Source of the DNA: DAIOEK01 sp964648485 | GTDB lineage: Bacteria > Chloroflexota > Anaerolineae > Anaerolineales > Anaerolineaceae | Assembly: GCA_964648485.1 (NCBI GenBank) | Contig: CAZYOF010000021.1 | Location: 1 to 55,773, forward strand | Direction: 5' to 3' | DNA: 55,773 nt | In this document: positions 44,612 to 53,520 of the stretch, piece by piece | How positions within the stretch are numbered: the stretch's first letter is position 1 | Layout of the letters: the number at the start of each line of letters is the position of its first letter | The notes under the pieces: model-generated | Seen by the model: only the letters and a program-made list of their open reading frames with translations | What the model was told of the DNA's origin: nothing | Database searches by the model: none | Translations under genes and position numbers: made by a program

Positions 44612-45061
44612 ATGAACGAGCAAAGCAATAATCAAAATTCAATCATTAATGAGTATACTTCTCAGCAAAAACCAAGAAGTAAACCGAAGATTATTCCAGA
44701 AACTAAAGGGATGAAACAAGGTGAAGAAAAAGATCAAAAAATTTGGAAGACTGCGATCATTGTTCTTCTAGCACTTCAGGTTCTGTTAACGATTTTTCAG
44801 GTGGTAAATGTGCAGATAAATCAGATGAAGGAAGAAGCTTACCGAAAAAATGTAATTCAAAGTGTACAGACCTATACAAAAAATATCGATGCGCTGACCG
44901 TGAAAATGCTGGATGATTACAAAAAAGATGTATACAATAACAGCAAGGTTGATAACACTTCTAAGCAACAGGTGATGGGCAATGAATACAACTTCAATGC
45001 TATCATGCTATTAATTAAACAAAACAACAGAATGATGGAAATGCTATCACAGTTGCGATAA
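44612..45061 (+). CDS. small single-pass membrane protein of unknown function
   Basis: 149 residues. A polar, Lys/Gln-rich N-terminal half to about residue 47, one membrane helix at about 49-69 (TAIIVLLALQVLLTIFQVV), then a helical, possibly coiled-coil C-terminal part (VNVQINQMKEEAYRKNVIQ; LTVKMLDDYKKDV). I do not recognise the family. It sits between the RTX protein and an orphan response regulator and may share their transcript. Confidence 0.65.
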   Translation: MNEQSNNQNSIINEYTSQQKPRSKPKIIPETKGMKQGEEKDQKIWKTAIIVLLALQVLLTIFQVVNVQINQMKEEAYRKNVIQSVQTYTKNIDALTVKMLDDYKKDVYNNSKVDNTSKQQVMGNEYNFNAIMLLIKQNNRMMEMLSQLR

Positions 45062-45105
45062 CGCGATTTTGGCAAGTTAATTTTCTTGAAAGCGGTGAGG
45101 GAACT

Positions 45106-45924
45106 ATGGTATTAAGAGCATCCTCTACAAATAATGAACGCGGAGTAGATTTGGATCTGGTAACATCGGGGCATAAACGGATAACCGTGATGATCGTTGA
45201 TGACGAACCAGAAACAGTTCGCATGATTAAAACTATCCTGATGGGTTCGGGAATGGACGTCATTGGTGCGGAAAGTAGCTTGGATGCCATCGATAAATGC
45301 CCCCACACACAACCAGATGTGATCTTACTGGATTTAATGATGCCTGATATGGATGGCTATGAAACGTATCAACATCTACGAACCATCACGAGTGCCCCGA
45401 TTATGATCGTATCTGCCCGATCTTTGAAAGATGACGTAGTGGAAGGGTTACAATTTGGCGCGGATGATTATATTACCAAACCATTCTACCCACCCGAATT
45501 GGTTGCCCGGGTAAATACCGCCGTCAGGCGTGCGCAATTTACTCCTCCGGTGTCAATCCATTCATTCCCGACCATAAATATGCGCGTAGACATGGAAAAT
45601 CGGGAAGTCACCCTTCGAGAGAATAAAATACTGCTTCCAGCAAAGGAATTCGAAGTGTTCTCAGTTCTTGTCCGATTCGCCCCTAAACTTGTCAGCAAAG
45701 AGGTGATCGCTAGGGAAGTATGGGGGGAAGATAATGAAAAGATCCAGAATCGAATTAAATATTTTATTCATATCTTGCGTGGAAAAATGGAACTAGATCC
45801 TTCGAAACCGCGATTAATTCTATCGAGGGAGGGTTTGGGCTATCGGTTGGCTTCAGATGAAGAAAACGATACCAATCCCTTTCGGAAAGTAAATAAATTA
45901 GAGAGTACCGCAGTATTAAACTAG
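45106..45924 (+). CDS. OmpR/PhoB-type response regulator, orphan
   Basis: 272 residues. A 26-residue N-terminal extension precedes the receiver domain: acidic pair in IVDDEPE, phospho-acceptor Asp76 in LLDLMMPDMDG, conserved Lys in ADDYITKPF. The C-terminal winged helix (about 150-255) contains LLPAKEFEVFSVLVRFAPKLVS and LSREGLGYRLAS. No histidine kinase is adjacent. It could regulate the upstream surface-protein gene or respond to a kinase elsewhere. Confidence 0.92.
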   Translation: MVLRASSTNNERGVDLDLVTSGHKRITVMIVDDEPETVRMIKTILMGSGMDVIGAESSLDAIDKCPHTQPDVILLDLMMPDMDGYETYQHLRTITSAPIMIVSARSLKDDVVEGLQFGADDYITKPFYPPELVARVNTAVRRAQFTPPVSIHSFPTINMRVDMENREVTLRENKILLPAKEFEVFSVLVRFAPKLVSKEVIAREVWGEDNEKIQNRIKYFIHILRGKMELDPSKPRLILSREGLGYRLASDEENDTNPFRKVNKLESTAVLN

Positions 45925-45962
45925 AAGAACGATCCCTTGTATACGCTTTATGGTTAGATATT

Positions 45963-45991
45963 TTGACATGCCTCTAACGGTATGATAAACT
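45963..45991 (+). promoter_or_regulatory. promoter for the SAM-riboswitch operon
   Basis: TTGACA (45963-45968), 17-nt spacer, TAAACT (45986-45991), just upstream of the SAM-I aptamer. A better -10 match TATGAT (45981) is too close to the -35. Confidence 0.6.
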
Positions 45992-46005
45992 TGCCTGAGT
46001 AAAAT

Positions 46006-46158
46006 CTCATCCAGAGAGGTGGAGGGACCGGCCCGGCGAAACCTCGGCAACCGTAGATTAATGCAGGTGCCAAATCCGGCAAAAGCCTCGGCTTTTGGAA
46101 GATGAGGGGAATCGTAACAAATTCGATCACCTCTCTTAACAGGGGTGATTTTCTTTAT
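46006..46158 (+). promoter_or_regulatory. SAM-I (S-box) riboswitch with transcription terminator
   Basis: The aptamer is closed by P1 CTCATC (46006-46011) / GATGAG (46101-46106). It contains the conserved AGAGAGGTGGAGGGACCGGC, GAAACCTCGGCAACC and GCAGGTGCCAAATCC stretches. The expression platform ends in a terminator ATCACCTCT (46126-46134) / AGGGGTGAT (46141-46149) followed by TTTTCTTT. High SAM should stop transcription of the methionine synthase operon. Confidence 0.95.
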
Positions 46159-46168
46159 TGGAGATATT

Positions 46169-49100
46169 ATGCCGCAAAAGAAATTTACAAACAGCACGTA
46201 TCAAAATCTGCTCAATAGAAAAATTGTGGTATTTGATGGCGCAATGGGTACCAGCCTTCAAAAAATGAATCTCACTGCACAGCAATTTGGTGGTGAAAAA
46301 TATATTGGATGTAATGATTATCTGGTGCTTTCATATCCGAATGCTGTCGAAGAGGTACACAGGTCGTTTCTTGAAGCTGGGGTTGATGTTATTGAAACCT
46401 GTACATTTAGAGCAAATCGCATCACCATGGCAGAATATGGTTTGCAGGATCGTGTTGAAGAAATAAATATTGCCGCGGCACAACTTGCCCGAAAGATTGC
46501 AGATAAATATTCCACAGTTGATGCACCAAGGCTTGTTGCTGGATCCATCGGACCTTCAGGGAAATTGCCAAGTATGGAAGATCCACAATTGTCTGATGTT
46601 AGCTTTGATGATCTAAAAAATGTTTTCTTTGAACAGGCAAAGGCATTGATTGAAGGTGGGGTGGATCTTTTACTCATCGAAACTTCACAGGATATTCTCG
46701 AGGTTAAGGCTGTTATCCACGGGATACAGGAAGCTTTTGAAGAAACAGGGAAATATTTACCGATTCAAGCACAAGTCACTCTGGATACCTCCGGAAGAAT
46801 GCTTCTTGGTACAGATATCTCTGCTGTTCTGGCTATTTTAGATGGAATGAATGTTGATGTGATTGGATTGAATTGCTCCACTGGGCCAGAACATATGCGG
46901 GAACCAATTCGCATTTTAGGCGAAAATTCGACACTGCCAATATCCTGTATTCCTAACGCTGGACTTCCGCTTAATGTGGATGGACAGGCTGTTTATCCTT
47001 TGGAACCAGAACCATTTGCTGATATGCTCACTGAATTTGCCCTGAAAGATCGGGTTCGGGTTGTGGGAGGGTGTTGTGGCACTACACCTGAACATCTTCG
47101 TAAGCTGGTAGAGCGGGTAAAGGAAATTCCTGTTCCAGAACCAAAAATAGATTTTCCTCCACTTCTGGCATCTTCCTCGCAGGCAGTTCCGATGGAACAA
47201 AATCCAAGACCATTTTTTATCGGCGAGAGACTGAACACCCAGGGTAGCGCAAAATTCAAGAAAATTCTGATGGCAGAAGATTTTGATAGCGTGGTTGAAT
47301 TAGCACGGCAGCAAGTAGATGGCGGTGCACATGGATTGGATATATGTACTGCTTTAACAGAACGCAGTGACGAAAAATTGTTGATGGAAAAAGTTATCAA
47401 AAAGCTTTCCACCGTAGTTAAAGCGCCTTTTATTATTGATACAACCGAACCCGATGTAATGGAAGCTGCTTTGAAAATCGCTCCAGGAAGGTGCCTGATA
47501 AACTCTACAAACCTGGAATCTGGAAGAGCTAAAGCAGACCGGATTTTTGGATTGGCAAAGAAATATAATGCCGCTGTAATTGCCCTGACGATTGACGAGA
47601 AAGGTATGGCAAAAACTGCTCAGCGGAAATTGGAAATATCGAAAAGATTGTTTGAAATTGCAGTGGGTGAATACGGCTTGCGGCCCGGTGATTTAGTAAT
47701 CGACGATCTTACATTTACGCTCTCTACCGGGGATGCTGAATTCAGTAATTCTGCCATCGAAACACTTGATGGAATTCGGCTGATTAAGGAACATTTACCT
47801 GGAGTATTAACCTCGCTTGGTGTAAGCAACATCTCATTTGGTTTACAGCCAAATACTCGGCAGGTATTAAATAGCGTATTCCTATTTCACGCTGTGCAGG
47901 CAGGTTTGGATATGGCGATAGTCAATCCTGCGCAGCTGATCCCATACACAGACATACCGAAAATCGAGATAGATTTGTGTGAGGATCTGATTTTTAATAA
48001 ACACCCAGATGCTCTCCAGAAAATCATTGAACATTTTGCCAGTGAAAATGCAACCAGTATGAAAGAAAACCAATCGAATCCTACAGCCGGGATGTCGGCA
48101 GGAGAGCGGTTGCAGTGGAAGATATTACATCGGAAGAAAGAAAACCTTGAAGAAGATATTGATGAATTAGTGAAGTCTGTAGATCTGGCCAATCGAAATG
48201 AAAAAGCAGTTGATGTCTTAAATACAGTGCTCCTACCAGCCATGAAAGAGGTAGGTGACCGCTTTGGAGCTGGAGAACTCATACTACCTTTTGTTTTGCA
48301 ATCCGCTGAGGTGATGAAAAAAGCTGTTACCCACCTTGAGCAATATCTTGAACGCAAGGAAGGTACAAGCAAAGGTAGAGTTGTTTTAGCTACTGTCTAT
48401 GGTGATGTTCATGATATTGGAAAAAATCTGGTAAAAACCATCCTATCAAATAATGGGTATGAAGTTTTCGATCTTGGTAAACAGGTTCCTGCAGATACCA
48501 TCCTTCAGAAGGCAGAAGAGCTTCAAGCTGATGCGATTGGATTAAGTGCATTGCTCGTGAGCACCAGTAAGCAAATGCCTTTGATAGTGAATGAATTAGC
48601 GAGACGCGGAAAAGAACTGCCTGTCCTGATCGGTGGAGCAGCAATCAACCGCCGGTTTGGTAGAAGAATCCTCCTAACAGAAAATGGTGATTACTATTCT
48701 GGAGGTGTATTCTATTGTAAAGATGCCTTTGAAGGTTTATCAACTCTTGATCAACTAATCGAATCTGACAGGAAAAAGGTATTGATGGAACAGATAAAAC
48801 TTGAAGCGGATCAAGAATTGGGTCGTTCCATCGAAAATATTAAACCACCAGCTACATCCAAGCGAAGTAAGAAAATTACGCCGGCGGATAAGATTCCACA
48901 GCCAGCAGATTTTGGAGTGCATACTGTAAAGAATATGCCAATCCAAGAAGTTGCTCAGAATATCTCGATCAATGAGCTTTTTCGATTATCATGGGGCGCG
49001 AAAAATCTCCATGGAAGCGAATGGGAATCCTTGAAACGAAATTATATGGAGCGTCTGGAACAGATGACCCGTGATGCCCAATCACAAAAATGGCTGCATC

Positions 49101-49690
49101 CTAAAGGAGTATTTGGATATTTTCCGGCGCAAGCCGACGGTAATGATCTATTAGTTTATGACTCTAGATCCATCAAAGACAAGACACCGAAAATCCTTGA
49201 AAGGTTCACTTTCCCCCGTCAAAAAGAAGAAGACGGGATTAGCCTGGCTGATTATTTTTCATCAGTAGAAAGTGGTCTGATGGATGTGGTAGTTTTTCAG
49301 GTTGTCACAGTAGGTGAAGAGGCAACTAATCGATTCGATCGTCTTCAGAATAGTGGAGATTACACCGAAGCCTACTTTTCGCATGGCTTTGCGGTACAGA
49401 TGGCTGAGGCAGCCGCTAATTATTTGCATAATCATATCCGACGTCAATTGGGCATCTCAGAATCTCAGGGAAAAAGATACTCATGGGGATATCCCGCCAT
49501 ACCTGAGCTATCGGATCATGCCAAGGTCTTCCGGCTTCTACCTGTGGAAAAAGAACTGGGTATGACGTTAACATCTGCATATCAGCTTGTTCCTGAACAA
49601 TCTACAGCGGCGATCATTTTGCATCATCCCCAGGCAAGCTATTTTAATATTGGCGAATCACGAATAGAGCAATTAAGCAAAGGCAAGTAG
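46169..49690 (+). CDS. metH: cobalamin-dependent methionine synthase
   Basis: 1173 residues from the ATG at 46169 (GGAG site); an in-frame codon at 46145 lies inside the riboswitch terminator. Domains: homocysteine/zinc (C236, C302, C303), pterin-binding (about 345-620; FFIGERLNTQGS), B12 cap and Rossmann domain with DVHDIG and the cobalt ligand H748, then a C-terminal reactivation domain (about 930-1170; SWGYPAIPEL; SAYQLVPEQSTAAII). It is thus a full-length enzyme capable of SAM-dependent reactivation. It transfers a methyl group from methyl-THF to homocysteine. Controlled by the SAM-I riboswitch. Confidence 0.96.
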   Translation: MPQKKFTNSTYQNLLNRKIVVFDGAMGTSLQKMNLTAQQFGGEKYIGCNDYLVLSYPNAVEEVHRSFLEAGVDVIETCTFRANRITMAEYGLQDRVEEINIAAAQLARKIADKYSTVDAPRLVAGSIGPSGKLPSMEDPQLSDVSFDDLKNVFFEQAKALIEGGVDLLLIETSQDILEVKAVIHGIQEAFEETGKYLPIQAQVTLDTSGRMLLGTDISAVLAILDGMNVDVIGLNCSTGPEHMREPIRILGENSTLPISCIPNAGLPLNVDGQAVYPLEPEPFADMLTEFALKDRVRVVGGCCGTTPEHLRKLVERVKEIPVPEPKIDFPPLLASSSQAVPMEQNPRPFFIGERLNTQGSAKFKKILMAEDFDSVVELARQQVDGGAHGLDICTALTERSDEKLLMEKVIKKLSTVVKAPFIIDTTEPDVMEAALKIAPGRCLINSTNLESGRAKADRIFGLAKKYNAAVIALTIDEKGMAKTAQRKLEISKRLFEIAVGEYGLRPGDLVIDDLTFTLSTGDAEFSNSAIETLDGIRLIKEHLPGVLTSLGVSNISFGLQPNTRQVLNSVFLFHAVQAGLDMAIVNPAQLIPYTDIPKIEIDLCEDLIFNKHPDALQKIIEHFASENATSMKENQSNPTAGMSAGERLQWKILHRKKENLEEDIDELVKSVDLANRNEKAVDVLNTVLLPAMKEVGDRFGAGELILPFVLQSAEVMKKAVTHLEQYLERKEGTSKGRVVLATVYGDVHDIGKNLVKTILSNNGYEVFDLGKQVPADTILQKAEELQADAIGLSALLVSTSKQMPLIVNELARRGKELPVLIGGAAINRRFGRRILLTENGDYYSGGVFYCKDAFEGLSTLDQLIESDRKKVLMEQIKLEADQELGRSIENIKPPATSKRSKKITPADKIPQPADFGVHTVKNMPIQEVAQNISINELFRLSWGAKNLHGSEWESLKRNYMERLEQMTRDAQSQKWLHPKGVFGYFPAQADGNDLLVYDSRSIKDKTPKILERFTFPRQKEEDGISLADYFSSVESGLMDVVVFQVVTVGEEATNRFDRLQNSGDYTEAYFSHGFAVQMAEAAANYLHNHIRRQLGISESQGKRYSWGYPAIPELSDHAKVFRLLPVEKELGMTLTSAYQLVPEQSTAAIILHHPQASYFNIGESRIEQLSKGK

Positions 49691-49691
49691 T

Positions 49692-51557
49692 ATGGCTGAC
49701 CTGGATACGTTAATTTCATCAGCAATTTCTGGTGTAATTCTTTCTGATGGGGCGATGGGGACGATGCTTCATCAGCGAGGAATTGATTTTGATCAGTGCT
49801 TTGATGAATTAAATCTGACTAATCCTGCGATTGTAGGAGATATACACCGCTCGTATATTGAATCTGGCTCTCAAATGATTCAAACAAATACCTTTGGCGC
49901 CAACCGATATAAACTGGAAAGGCATGGTCTGGATAAGCACATTGAAGAAATCAATCGCCAGGGGGTTGAAATCGCTCGTCGGGTTGTCGCCGGATCATTC
50001 AAGAAGGTATTTATTGCAGGTGATGTAGGTCCATTGGGTGTAAGAATCGCTCCATTTGGTCGTGTTCAACCAGAAGAAGCGCGCGAAGCATTTCAGGAGC
50101 AAGTTCAGTATCTTCTAAACTCAGGTGTGGATCTGCTCATTTTCGAAACTTTTGCCGACTTATATGAAATTCGCGAAGCAGTAGCCGCAGCGAGGGCTAT
50201 CGATCAGAGCATCCCAGTAATTGCATCCATGACATTTACTCGTGATGATATTACCCTACTGGGTGATACGCCTGAAAAAGTGGCACGTAAGATTTCTGAA
50301 GCGGGAGCGAATATTGTTGGCGTAAATTGCTCTGGCGGTCCTGCGCAATTATTGAGAATTCTAAGAAGAATGAAAACATCTACCCCTGATGGCCGGTTTT
50401 CAGTTATGCCCAATGCCGGCTGGCCAGAACAGGTTGGGGGACGAATTATGTACCCAGCTGCACCTGAATATTTTGGAGATTACGCTAATCTCTTTCGAAA
50501 AAATGGCGCGATCGTAGTTGGGGGATGTTGTGGTACTACTCCAAAGCATATCGCTTCCATGCGAAAAGCATTGGATCAGCCGATATCTGCAGAAGAGTAT
50601 GATGGATTGAGCATCATCCCTGATTATAAACTAGATATCAACAAGCCAGATCAATTAACCCAGTTAGGCAAAAAACTGCAACAGGGAAAGTTTGTTGTGG
50701 CAGTCGAAATGGATCCTCCCCGAGGGTTATCCACACAAAAACTTCTGGCAGGTGCCAGTTTGCTGGCTGAAGCGGGTGCTGATGTGATTGATGTGGCTGA
50801 CAGCCCAATGGCACGAATGCGCATGAGTCCCTGGGCAGTCTGTAATTTAATCCAGAGAAAAACAAATGTAGAAACAGTCCTTCATTTCCCTACACGTGGA
50901 AGGAATATCCTGAGGGTGCAGGGTGATTTACTGGCGGCACATGCTCTGGATATCCGCAATGTCTTTGTAGTCATGGGTGATCCTACTGCAATAGGTGATT
51001 ATCCTGAAGCGATGGATAATTATGACCTGGTACCTTCAGGATTAATCAAGCTAATAAAGCAGGGGTTCAATTTGGGCATGGACTACGCCGGTTCAGAGAT
51101 AGGTCAGCCTACCAGCTTCTTTACAGGTTGTGCATTAAACCTGACAGCACAGGACGTAAATACAGAAATTAAAAATCTCCAGCGGAAGATAAAAGCAGGG
51201 GCAGATTTTATTCTTACTCAACCAGTTTTTGAGCCAGAAGCCGCAAGTAGATTTCTAAAGGTGTATGCAGAAGAACATGGGAAATTGCCTATTCCGATGT
51301 TGGTGGGAGTATTACCACTAAACAATCCCCGGCATGCCCGTTTCCTGCATCATGAAGTTCCAGGTATTTCAATCCCTGAGATGATCCTAGATAGAATGGA
51401 GAAAGCAGGCGAACAATCTCAGCGCGAGGGTGTAATCATTACATCAGAAATTATCTGTCAATTAAAAGATATTTCACAAGGTGTGTATATCATGCCTGCA
51501 TTCAGCAGGTACGATCTCGCGGCAGAAGTAATTGACCGGGTATCATGCAGTCATTAA
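49692..51557 (+). CDS. bifunctional homocysteine S-methyltransferase / 5,10-methylenetetrahydrofolate reductase
   Basis: 621 residues. The N-terminal homocysteine methyltransferase domain (about 1-300) has the zinc cysteines in GVNCSGGP and GGCCGTTPKH. The C-terminal MetF-like FAD domain (about 325-615) has VAVEMDPPRG, LHFPTRGRN, VFVVMGDP and FILTQPVFEPEAASRFL. The second half makes methyl-THF, the methyl donor used by MetH encoded 1 nt upstream; the first half may use an alternative methyl donor such as S-methylmethionine. Co-transcribed with metH under SAM control. Confidence 0.94.
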   Translation: MADLDTLISSAISGVILSDGAMGTMLHQRGIDFDQCFDELNLTNPAIVGDIHRSYIESGSQMIQTNTFGANRYKLERHGLDKHIEEINRQGVEIARRVVAGSFKKVFIAGDVGPLGVRIAPFGRVQPEEAREAFQEQVQYLLNSGVDLLIFETFADLYEIREAVAAARAIDQSIPVIASMTFTRDDITLLGDTPEKVARKISEAGANIVGVNCSGGPAQLLRILRRMKTSTPDGRFSVMPNAGWPEQVGGRIMYPAAPEYFGDYANLFRKNGAIVVGGCCGTTPKHIASMRKALDQPISAEEYDGLSIIPDYKLDINKPDQLTQLGKKLQQGKFVVAVEMDPPRGLSTQKLLAGASLLAEAGADVIDVADSPMARMRMSPWAVCNLIQRKTNVETVLHFPTRGRNILRVQGDLLAAHALDIRNVFVVMGDPTAIGDYPEAMDNYDLVPSGLIKLIKQGFNLGMDYAGSEIGQPTSFFTGCALNLTAQDVNTEIKNLQRKIKAGADFILTQPVFEPEAASRFLKVYAEEHGKLPIPMLVGVLPLNNPRHARFLHHEVPGISIPEMILDRMEKAGEQSQREGVIITSEIICQLKDISQGVYIMPAFSRYDLAAEVIDRVSCSH

Positions 51558-51686
51558 TAAAACCTGCAACTGTAAAAACACTGTGCATTTTAGCCTATCC
51601 TTTATAATTATTGTGGAATGAAAAAAAACATTCAACACTCCGAAAAGCAAACTAAGATGTCTTCGTGATCGCAGCGGGGGAGTAGT

Positions 51687-52415
51687 ATGAAAGTATTGGT
51701 ACTATCTGATATTCATGGAAATTGCACTGCTCTGGATGCGGTTTTGAAGGAAGCGGGCAAGGTAGATGCAGTCTGGTGTTTGGGGGACTTACTTGGATAT
51801 GGACCGGATCCAAATGAGGTGATAAAAAAAATACGATCATTGAAGAATTGTATGTGCCTCATTGGGAATCATGATGCTGCTGTTCTGGGTCGAATGGATC
51901 TTGAAGCTTTCAACCGTGATGCAAGGCTTTCGGTTGAGTGGAATCAACGGGTTCTTAAACCTGAGAATATTGAGTTTATGAAAACCTTACCTGAGAAGCA
52001 TGTTATCGACCAGGTAACACTGGTTCATGGTAGCCCACGGAATCCAATTTGGGAATATATATTAGATTGGCAAATAGCCATGTATAATTTTGAATTCTTC
52101 GAGACTGATTTTTGCTTCGTGGGTCATACGCATATTCCCGTCATTTATGAAATGACGGAAGATGAATCCAATTATCACCTTGAAATTCTTAATCCCACAT
52201 CCCCTATAGAATTAAAACCCAGAGGAATAATCAATCCGGGTAGTGTGGGTCAACCCCGTGACCGCGACTCAAGGGCGGCATTTGGGATATTTAATACTGA
52301 AACGCGGATATGGACACCACAGCGCGTTTTATATGATATCGAGAGTGTCCAGACACGCATAAAGAATGCCGGTTTACCTGATAGGAATGCTATTAGGCTT
52401 GATGATGGTTGGTAA
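51687..52415 (+). CDS. calcineurin-like metallophosphoesterase (YfcE/diadenosine-tetraphosphatase-like)
   Basis: 242 residues. All five metal motifs are present: LSDIHGN, GDLLGYGPDPNE, GNHD, VHGS and GHTHIP. Members hydrolyse phosphodiesters or phosphomonoesters; the substrate is not indicated by neighbours. Start after GGGGGAG. Long enough only for the catalytic domain. Confidence 0.92.
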   Translation: MKVLVLSDIHGNCTALDAVLKEAGKVDAVWCLGDLLGYGPDPNEVIKKIRSLKNCMCLIGNHDAAVLGRMDLEAFNRDARLSVEWNQRVLKPENIEFMKTLPEKHVIDQVTLVHGSPRNPIWEYILDWQIAMYNFEFFETDFCFVGHTHIPVIYEMTEDESNYHLEILNPTSPIELKPRGIINPGSVGQPRDRDSRAAFGIFNTETRIWTPQRVLYDIESVQTRIKNAGLPDRNAIRLDDGW

Positions 52416-52475
52416 TGGGAACCTTTCTTGCGTTGATACGTCTATGGATTATCAATGCAATCAGAGGAGGAGAAA

Positions 52476-53471
52476 ATGAGAAGAATTACACTGGTATTAA
52501 TTATCATTGGCAGCCTGGTTCTTTCAGCCTGCGCAGCAAATAATGCGCCTTTATCCTTTTCGGATAAATCTTATGCCCAAGAGGCACCGAAGGAACCGAT
52601 GATTGAAGAATATATGGGCGCTCCTGCTCCAGCCGCACCAGCTATGGAAATGGCAGATAGCGCAGCTCGTTCTTCATATTCATCAGGTGGAAGTACGTCC
52701 CAATCTGTAGATCGTCTTGTTATAAAAAATGCCTCGCTGAGCATTGTGGTGGTCGATCCAAATAAGAGTATGGAAGCAATCGCTCAGCTTGCAGATGAAT
52801 ATTCTGGTTGGGTAGTTAATTCAAATTTGTATAAATATAAATCAAACAGTGGTGTAGAGCTGCCGAGAGGGTCAATTACCATCCGGGTTCCTGCTGAAAA
52901 ACTGAATCAGGCTCTTACAACCATAAAAGGTCTGGTTGAAGATCCTGAAACAGATATTCAATCAGAAAATGTCTCTGGGGAGGATGTCACAGCCCAATAC
53001 ACAGATCTCCAGTCTCGCAAAGCGAACCTGGAACAGGCAGAAGCTGCACTTCGCGAAATCATGGCATCCGCAACAAAAACGGAAGATGTTCTAAATGTTT
53101 TCAATCAACTGACCCAAGTGCGTGGCGAAATCGAAGTGATACGGGGTCAGATTAAATATTATGAAGAGTCTTCTTCATTCTCAGCAATTAGTGTGGATTT
53201 GATTTCAAAAGCGTCCATTGAACCCATCACTGTAGCTGGATGGAAACCACAGGGAGTAGCCAGGGATGCATTACAAGCACTAATTAATGCCGGAAAAGTA
53301 CTGGTCAATATAGCAATCTGGTTTGTTATCTTTGTCCTTCCCATTCTAGTACTGATTTACCTGGTAATCAGGATACTAATCTGGATGATTAAGAAGCTAT
53401 TTTTCCGCAAGAAAACTACTCCTGCGGCGACCGCTGAGACACCAGCTGTGGTTGATAAATCTGAGGGATAA
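52476..53471 (+). CDS. DUF4349 domain lipoprotein
   Basis: 331 residues from the ATG at 52476 after GAGGAGG; an upstream in-frame codon at 52455 is less likely. Lipoprotein signal with LSAC lipobox (Cys19). A low-complexity Ala/Pro spacer is followed by the DUF4349 core (about 80-260): LVIKNASLSIVVVDPNKSM, GSITIRVPAEKLNQAL, then a coiled-coil stretch (SRKANLEQAEAALREIM; VRGEIEVIRGQIKYYEE). One C-terminal membrane helix lies at about 280-305, followed by a basic tail. Function of the domain is not known; it is anchored outside the cell at both ends. Confidence 0.9.
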   Translation: MRRITLVLIIIGSLVLSACAANNAPLSFSDKSYAQEAPKEPMIEEYMGAPAPAAPAMEMADSAARSSYSSGGSTSQSVDRLVIKNASLSIVVVDPNKSMEAIAQLADEYSGWVVNSNLYKYKSNSGVELPRGSITIRVPAEKLNQALTTIKGLVEDPETDIQSENVSGEDVTAQYTDLQSRKANLEQAEAALREIMASATKTEDVLNVFNQLTQVRGEIEVIRGQIKYYEESSSFSAISVDLISKASIEPITVAGWKPQGVARDALQALINAGKVLVNIAIWFVIFVLPILVLIYLVIRILIWMIKKLFFRKKTTPAATAETPAVVDKSEG

Positions 53472-53487
53472 TTATAGAACAACAGAG

Positions 53488-53520
53488 AATTATTCCGGGG
53501 AGCATCTCCCCGGAATAATT
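53488..53520. terminator. bidirectional terminator between convergent genes
   Basis: Perfect 15-bp stem, arms 53488-53502 and 53506-53520, with a 3-nt loop; GC-rich core CCGGGGAG and AT-rich base. It serves the DUF4349 gene on one strand and the redoxin on the other; its right edge touches the redoxin stop codon. Confidence 0.85.
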
